Origin: Seiridium cupressi
Taxonomy: Eukaryota; Ascomycota; Sordariomycetes; Amphisphaeriales; Sporocadaceae
Length of the DNA: 64,000 bases
Assembly (NCBI GenBank): GCA_036674765.1
Contig: JARVKI010000061.1
Location: 208,335-272,334 of the forward strand
Direction: 5' to 3'
The position numbers and the translations under genes were made by a program. The notes below the pieces were generated by a model, which did no database searches, was not told the DNA's origin, and worked only from the letters and a program-made list of their open reading frames with translations. Below, one piece after another: positions 57,369 through 64,000 of the stretch. Every line of letters starts with the position of its first letter. The stretch's first letter is position 1.

Positions 57369-58385
57369 TCAGGTCCTGGTTTCCTCTATCTCAACCACGA
57401 CCTTGCCCCTGGTTCTGCTGGTGCCGAGCTTTTCGAATGCCTCGTTAACCTTGTCGAACTGGAAAACACTGTCAATGACAATCTCTTCTCTCCGCAGTCC
57501 AGTAGTTCTCTGCAGCCATTCGTTGTTCAAGGGGAAAATGATGCAGTCGTACGAGTTCCATACGCCAAAGTAACCACAAAGCCATCGCCAAACCATTCGA
57601 GGAGATGTAAGGTAAAGAAAAGCACCACCCATAGACGATCTGTCCACCTTGTCCCCGACAATGGTCACGTACTTCTTCGCCAATCCAATGCACTCCGTCC
57701 CACCAACACAGTCGATGATAGCGTCAGGCTGGAAACTAGATACTGCTCTGTAAACGGCGTCTGCGGATGTGGTGTAGTCGGTGACTTGATCCGCGCCCCG
57801 CTGGCGCAGGAACTCGACGTTGCGCCCCGAGCATGTGCTCATTATCTGCCAGCCACGCTCTCGAGCAAGATGCACCATATAGATCCCTGTGGCTGAACTG
57901 CCGCCTAAAATAGCAATCTTCTTTTTCGATGACGTCTCCAAGAATGGCGCGCATTTCTCAACGGCTGCGCAAGCCGTCAACCAGACCAGCGGGAGACTCG
58001 CAGCCTCGTTCCACGACATGCTCTCGGGTTTCTTGACAATAGCGCTGCCCCTGGTATCGACATGAGCGACTTCGGTCAAGGAGCCAGACCCGTTCAATGC
58101 CTTCGTCACGCCCATAACTTCGTCACCGCTGCTGAAGCCTGTATCTGGCGCCGCATCTAGGACAATTCCGGCAAAGTCCTTGCCAACGATTTTGGGCCTA
58201 TCAAGACCCGGGATTGAGTTGAGTGGCAGATTCATCATCTGAACATCGACGGGATTGAGTGCCGCTGCCTTGACTCGAAGCAATAGGTGGTTGGGACTTG
58301 GCTTCGACGGCACTTCGGTGTCCTGGAGCTGCAGCGTTTCGGGAAACCCTGCGTGGGTGTAGACCCACGACTTTACCGTCGCCAT
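57369..58385 (-). CDS. medium-chain dehydrogenase/reductase, quinone-oxidoreductase type
   Basis: A 338-residue NADPH-dependent enzyme of the zinc-free MDR group (fungal zinc-binding-oxidoreductase/QOR-like proteins). The GroES-like part has AAALNPVDVQMMNLP and IVGKDFAGIVLD. The Rossmann part has KKIAILGGSSATGIYMVHLA (GGSSATG in the place of GxGxxG), then STCSGRNVEFLRQRGADQV and DAIIDCVGG. The cysteine set for structural or catalytic zinc is absent. It ends with NEAFEKLGTSRTRGKVVVEI, the usual QOR end. Substrate unknown, likely an enone or quinone. The ATG at 58385 is the first in frame and starts the conserved N-terminus. Confidence 0.9.
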   Translation of the reverse strand: MATVKSWVYTHAGFPETLQLQDTEVPSKPSPNHLLLRVKAAALNPVDVQMMNLPLNSIPGLDRPKIVGKDFAGIVLDAAPDTGFSSGDEVMGVTKALNGSGSLTEVAHVDTRGSAIVKKPESMSWNEAASLPLVWLTACAAVEKCAPFLETSSKKKIAILGGSSATGIYMVHLARERGWQIMSTCSGRNVEFLRQRGADQVTDYTTSADAVYRAVSSFQPDAIIDCVGGTECIGLAKKYVTIVGDKVDRSSMGGAFLYLTSPRMVWRWLCGYFGVWNSYDCIIFPLNNEWLQRTTGLRREEIVIDSVFQFDKVNEAFEKLGTSRTRGKVVVEIEETRT

Positions 58386-61196
58386 ATTCACAAGTATGGG
58401 AAGGAGGAGAAGCCAAGCCAAGTCTGGAAAGGTTTACTTGTTCCAGAATTACCGGCAACTGCTTTGCGTAATAGATAAACTGATACTGAGGCGGTATCGA
58501 CTTTGACTTCCTCAATCCGGGCTATCGGTTTCTGATGTGGGTGGGGCGTGGGTTGTTGGAGTGCGCAAAATGACCGACGATCTCAAGCGTGATGACAGAT
58601 ATCACAAGGTATCGCTCAATCGTAGAACAGGGCTTAGACGTAGATAAACATGCTTTTTTAGATCACATCATAGTCTAACTCATACGGAAGAAATGTCCAA
58701 ATTGTTCAGCACGACGCTCGGAGTAGCGCTCGGATGAACTATTTCGCCCGGAACGGAACCCTCGCCGACGCCGTTCCAGCGGGAAGCCGGGGAGGTATTG
58801 GGGCTGTTGCTCCATGCACACCGACGGGCGCAAGGGCGTCAATTGAAATGATGCCCATCGGTCCGCTCTCACTATCGGTCGGAGTTTTACTCAAGGCAGC
58901 TCTCTATATTCAGTGTTAGGGTAATTGCAAGCAATCACATCACACATGAGCAGAGGGGAAAGTCAGTCCCGATGAAGCAAAATATCATTAGGCATTGATG
59001 TTGTCTTGTCCGCAACAATTGCTGAATGATTGGTTTGATACACTGTCGCACTGAGTTACTGCGACCCGAATTACTATTCGTCCGAAAACTGAATAGATAG
59101 TCAAGAACCGACTTAGCATGTCTCCTCTGCGGGTTCCAACTGGTCTGTATTAGCACGCTAGCATAATATATTGTATGTTAATTGTCATTCGTAAATTTGA
59201 GGGTCAATAACAGTCCGGGACTATTCGAAGCATGTATTACATTGTACTTTATGTTTTTGTAGAGCGCATGGTGCCGTTGTGGTAGAGCATTGCCGTTGCA
59301 ACTAAGTTGTCCATATCCAAATGATCCGCGGAGAGAAATATTTATGTGTAGTCGTATTAAGGAATAAATGAAGGAGCGATGTAATTGAAAGCAAAGATTC
59401 TAATTTCACCATAAGGGTTGGGTGCAGATCATGTGTTATATGGTCTATGCAAGAAATTTTCATGATTATAACACGGCGTCCTATATACTAGATTTCAGTC
59501 TGCTTTGCTATTCGAATACCTTGGGAAGGGGCTAAGTCGGATTAAAAACTTGAACTTTCTATTAACAATAAAACTCTCCTCTGCTTCCCGTTTTTTCCCA
59601 GTCCATTCTTATATCATAACAGAAGCCGGACTTGAAGGGGGAAGAAAAAAAAAAAAAGAAAAAAAAAAAAGAAAGACCCAATCCCCGAAGCCGTGGTCCC
59701 GGACGCAATTAACTATAGTCTCCGGACAGGTAAATGAGCGGAGAAGTTGGTGTTCGACTTGGATTTTCATTTGAAGAAGCGCAAAAGACGGAGGAAACTA
59801 CCACAATCGTCGGCAATTTCGTGTACCAACTCCGTAGTGCTAGCTGGACAAGACCAGTTTTATTTTCTGAGAACATGACCACAGGAATTTTGAAGTCAGC
59901 ATTTATTACCCAGCTCCAGTTGTTAGGTCTCGTAAAGCGCGGTGGACAAGCGCTGACAAGAGCCAACCCTCCAGCTGGTGGAATCTTAGGTTGAGACTCA
60001 CGTCCATGGGGGGCCAAGCTACTGCCAAGAAAGCTTGGTGAGCTTGTGGCTTGGAGGGATAAGACTGTACCTTGGTCGGGATTCCATCGGACATCAAGTC
60101 TGCGGCTTGCAGCGGGGGCTATATATAGTTGGAACTCATCCACAGTAACCAAATACAGTAATAAGTGTATACATGCTACCCGAAGGACAGTCGTCACATG
60201 GAGTCGGATGGAGCTGTTCACTGCTGAGGCCCCGTCAGCCGGACGTGACCCGATTGGCTTCCCTAGCCACTTTTGAGCGAAGCCGAAAGGTACTGCCTTG
60301 CGGCTGAGATACGAACTTGCATTGAGGATGACACTGATGAGGCTGACCTGCAGCCGATAGTCGATCGTACACCAAGCGACCAGTAACTGGGGCTTGTTTT
60401 CGCCAAGAACACATGCAGTACGCTAACTTCCTTCCAGTCGCGGCTGACTGACATTAAGTTTCAGCAGAGGTCAAATCATGCGTCGAGTTTAGGCCTCCAC
60501 GTCGTAGCCATCTGGGGTAAGATAGTTACTACCGGTAGTCCTAGACTCCATGGCGCTAGAATGTATGATAGACCAATACACAGCGGTGTCCAGTCCGCCT
60601 TTTCCTCTCTTTTTCTGAAGTTGTGCTGAACATGCCAGGACCAGTAAATATATATTAGGCACTGCACGTACAAAGAAAATGCGAGTATCTTGTGCTGATG
60701 GGTGGTTGCCCGAAGGGGGAACACACGATCGAGGTTCAGCTAAGGCACCTTCCCATCTGACTATAAATATGTATGGACCGCTTAGATACCAGCTTTCGGT
60801 AAACATCATGTGCCGAGACTTTTAGTCTTACGTATACCCAGGCCTCGAACAGTCCTTCAGGGCAAGGGTAGCCACATAAAAATCCCACCATATTTCCTCA
60901 CGTCCAACATTATACTAAGCTGAAGCCCGAGCTTATGCGAGAACTGTATGCCAGTGATCTGTGCCAAGTACGGCGGCGTCGTTCACCGTCAGGTTGGCAA
61001 TATCTCGGCATGCAAGGTGCATAAACGAGGGCTGATATGGATGAGATATTGAAGTCGGCGACGAGAATAACCTGCGCTGCCTAAAGGATTCATGGCCATC
61101 ACTGTATTTTCTGATCAGTATAAGAGGCAGGTCTCCAGCCAATGTCGCTCGGAACATTCCTCGTAGTCCAGCCACTCACTAAATGTCCCTTGCATC
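58386..61196. other. 2.8-kb intergenic region
   Basis: No gene recognised. It holds the MDR promoter, an impure poly-A tract and the promoter of the next gene. Open frames such as 59734-59994 have no signature or splice partner. Confidence 0.55.
59644..59670. repeat. interrupted poly-A tract
   Basis: A13-G-A10-type run (one G inside), simple-sequence DNA. Confidence 0.9.
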
Positions 61197-63079
61197 ATGT
61201 ATTTTAACCTAATATACATTGCTATAGCTTTTGCTGCGCTGTTTACCGGCAGCTTGTGCCAAACAGCAGACGTTGGCTTCGCGTTAGACGGAGCAATCGA
61301 AGGGTATGGGATAGACCACTACGATTCTCAGACTCAAACTGACGTTGCTCTTATTTAGTGCTTCCGCTACAGACACTACGTTTAACACAGGTGGTACTAT
61401 CAGCGTCAATGGATGGACTGTGACTATTCCGAAAAACCTTCAAGTGGGCTTCCCTGTTGCTTGGGTGCCATGGACAGACTTTGTCGCCTCGTATAGGGCT
61501 GGATCGTTTCCCAACTATGAGGTCTCCGTGAGTCCGCCGTTGCTCCTCCTATATATCACTCTGGACGGTCTTTCTTACTGTTGTACAAGGTTGTGGGCAA
61601 CGTTGTTTCTGGAAAGCCTATCGCTGGCCAGGTGTACATCTCCCAGCTCTTCACTCAAGGCAGCTCGGGTTTTATCGAAAAGGTTAATTTTGATGGCTCT
61701 ATTAAAATTGCAAACGGCCCGGCAATTCGCATCAATGACCCGAATGCGGTGTACTCGGTAGGCTATACTGGATCGCCGTTCATGACAGCGGATGACGAAA
61801 ACCCCAGCATCTCTTCTTTCTCTGGGTTCCCCATGTGCGTCCCACGGTCAGCGACCGATCCGCTATGCCCTTCATCTAACCGTCCCACTATTGCCACTAC
61901 CGGAACACAGCAGGGGACATTGTAAGTTTGATTGCTAGATTCGAGGCATGAGGTCTCCAACTAACCCAGCTATACTAGGACCGCACCTGATCCACTTGTC
62001 ATGGCTCCGTTCGTGGCGGGGGATTTCATCGAGTATTCCGGTTTCAGAAGTGGCGACGAGATCATTTGCTTTGAGATTACAGCAACTAATATCCAGATCG
62101 TCACTGGCGCAACAACGGCTAATGGACGTCCGAGCTATATACGTATGGAAGACGCAATTATTGGTGTCTACACTACTGATGTCAATGCCGAGGGTGCTCA
62201 GTCGAGAGTAAGTTCCACTTTCATGCCTCATAATGACTCTTAGCTTATCGTCGCTGGAAGTTTGTCGGTTACACATCTGACCCCGCTGGCTCTCCCCTGA
62301 TCGTCTCAGCCATCGACATCGACGTCTGCACTGGCAAAGAGACATTTCGCTCTGTTACCAGCGCCATCGTTGACACAGCAGCCGGCGAGACTCGCAACAA
62401 GTTTGACGTGCGTCTAAAGACAGGCCAGTCTGGTGACGTTTACACACGTGAATACGTGATCGAGACAAATACAGCTGCCAAGCTGACGAAAAACAATATT
62501 ACTGCTGGCCGCTACATCCAACCCGTAACTGAATGGATTCAACCTGAGCTGGTCAACCCTGGCCTGGCGCCCCTGGCAAATGACTTCTCACGCTTTTCGC
62601 ACCTGACGAAAGGTCTGGGTTTGGACGCGGCGGGTAATATTTGGGGACCTCTCAGCCCTTTCCCGCAGACGGGCGTAACTGTGTTCGACATATCCTCATG
62701 TCCACCTCCTCCTAGTAGCACAACAACGCCATCTTCCACGCCGCCAACTACGACGCCGACGCCAATTTTCATCCCAGTCGACACTGTGACTGTAACAGCA
62801 GCCACGTGGACCAGCTCCGGTGGTGGCACGTTGACCGTTACCTGTACTTCTAGCAATACCAACAGCACACAAGTCGGCATGCTACTAGATTATACACTCC
62901 TCAAAGAGGGAACAACGACGTTCAATGTCGTCATGACCCCTGTGACGAACCAACCTGGTACTTGGACATTCTCAAGCGTGAAGATCAAGCAACCCTCAAG
63001 CGTTAATTGTCATAGCAAACTAGGGGGGCAGAAGACTTCGACTGTCACAGCCAGGAAACGGAGGGCGTTGCCAGTTTGA
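61197..63079 (+). CDS. large secreted fungal protein of unknown function
   Basis: Five exons (61197-61303, 61359-61527, 61590-61921, 61979-62207, 62261-63079) give 551 residues; all four introns are 53-62 bp. The first exon is too short to stand out alone but gives a signal peptide, MYFNLIYIAIAFAALFTGSLC. Blocks include NGWTVTIPKNLQVGFPVAW, VVGNVVSGKPIAGQVYISQL, IRINDPNAVYS, GFPMCVPRSATDPLCPSSNR and DFIEYSGFRSGDEIICFEI. A Pro/Thr/Ser linker (about 430-450) leads to a beta-rich C-terminal domain with TVTAATWTSSGGGTLTV. There is no GPI site; the end is RKRRALPV. I recall similar proteins in many fungi, annotated as hypothetical. A role in the wall or matrix is a guess. Confidence 0.82.
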
Positions 63080-63863
63080 GGCGTCAGGCTGCGGCTAGAT
63101 GAACAGTGAAGATGAAACGCTTATCTGGACAATATGAAGCAAGTAATATCTTTCAGATGAGTCGAAAATGACTGGACCGAGGAGTTGATGAGATGGCACG
63201 TCAGCTCAATTTATATTTACGAAGATATATCTGATAATTACACGTTTCGTACATAAACCACAATAATGAACAAAGAAGCTTGTACTTGTACTTCAACCAA
63301 CTACTCACATTGCCTTGAAATCTGAGAGAAAAGACGAAACTATGGGCTAATGTCATGGAATCAAGGAATCCCTTCGCCTTGAATTGATAAAGTTACTATA
63401 GCTCAGTTCTAGGCGCCTTGAAAAAAAGCGCAACTCGCTTATCGGTAAACAATATCAGGTGGTAAAGATCTTGGATTAAGTCGTCCCATAAGACTTTACT
63501 CCATGATTGCGATGAGCAAAAATTATTGATCATCGAGACGGCAGTGGCAACGCTGTGAAAACATCTAGGTTAATAGGTCACTGAGTTGGGGAGTGTCACG
63601 CACGAATCAACTCATGCTCGACACCTCGCTTCGTAAGCAATTCTCAAAGGTGACGGTGAACTCCTCCCCTGACCGGGGGCGAGAAGACAGCTCTAACAAT
63701 GTTGTTCTACCGGCCTGGAACGCCCCTTCTTCCATTGGACCGGTGGCAGCTCTAACTAGCCCTCGACTTACAAGCATCTTTGAATTTGAGCCCAGTCCAC
63801 ACGCTAGGCAACCGTTTTCCTCACCAGTCTCGTATCCACTCTTCTTTAATATGAAATGTCCGC
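63080..63863. other. last real sequence before the poly-G end
   Basis: About 780 bp with no gene recognised; it holds the 3' end of the secreted-protein gene. Confidence 0.5.
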
Positions 63864-63926
63864 GGGGGGGGGGGGGGGGGGGGGGGGAAAAAGAAAAAAA
63901 AGGGGGGGGGGGGGGGGTAAAATGAT

Positions 63927-64000
<74 letters not shown>
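63864..64000. other. poly-G run, probable contig-end artefact
   Basis: Nearly pure G with two short A-rich breaks (63888-63901 and around 63918-63926) continues to the window end. Such runs arise when a two-colour sequencer reads no signal, and open frames through them are meaningless. Confidence 0.9.

Noticed and set aside
59265..59320. D-arm-like GTGGTAGAGC sequence
   Set aside because: No acceptor or T arm could be paired around it.

Overview
The window is nuclear DNA from a filamentous ascomycete (Pezizomycotina). The evidence is short GT-AG introns of about 45-65 bp with CTAAC-like branch points, fungal-only families (cerato-platanin, Zn2Cys6 regulator, fungal GH81, STN1 of the CST complex) and many secreted plant-polysaccharide hydrolases. 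Sordariomycetes is my best guess, from the cerato-platanin sequence and the overall gene content. Most genes are spliced, so I joined exons by reading frame and splice sites. The left edge cuts a gene. The right edge is a poly-G run that looks like a contig-end artefact.

Layout. 0-9 kb: start of a minus-strand gene leaving the window, a secreted GH81 endo-1,3-beta-glucanase, STN1, a DNAJC9-type J-protein, and a divergent RibD-like deaminase. 9-16 kb: secreted GH5 mannanase tail-to-tail with an MFS transporter whose C-terminus is written by an 8-nt microsatellite, then a bicovalent-type FAD oxidase. 17-27 kb: cytochrome P450, intracellular GH51 arabinofuranosidase, Zn2Cys6 regulator and a sugar-porter MFS. 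27-41 kb: a decayed S10 carboxypeptidase, a small mitochondrial-type protein, a RING-H2 protein, a GNAT acetyltransferase, a lactonase-type amidohydrolase, a small secreted protein, a Cys-rich relic, a DHA2 efflux pump broken by one TAG, and a cerato-platanin. 44-51 kb: a kinesin-6-like motor and an acidic IFH1/CRF1-like nuclear protein. 51-54 kb: gene-poor DNA with a tRNA-Arg(CCG) gene and a Ty3/Gypsy-like pol relic. 54-63 kb: GH78 rhamnosidase tail-to-tail with an MDR oxidoreductase, and a large secreted protein of unknown function.

How they may work together. GH81, GH5, GH51 and GH78 plus the sugar porter and regulator fit a fungus living on plant or fungal cell walls. GH51, regulator and porter side by side could be a small arabinose-release and uptake unit (inference). 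The P450, FAD oxidase, efflux pumps and lactonase-like enzyme are accessory-metabolism genes, but no polyketide, peptide or terpene backbone enzyme is visible, so I do not call a metabolite cluster. STN1, DNAJC9-like and deaminase genes share ACGCGT boxes upstream, suggesting G1/S control. Three reading frames carry stops explicable as C-to-T changes in CpA, as repeat-induced point mutation would leave. I saw no CRISPR array, rRNA or complete transposon.
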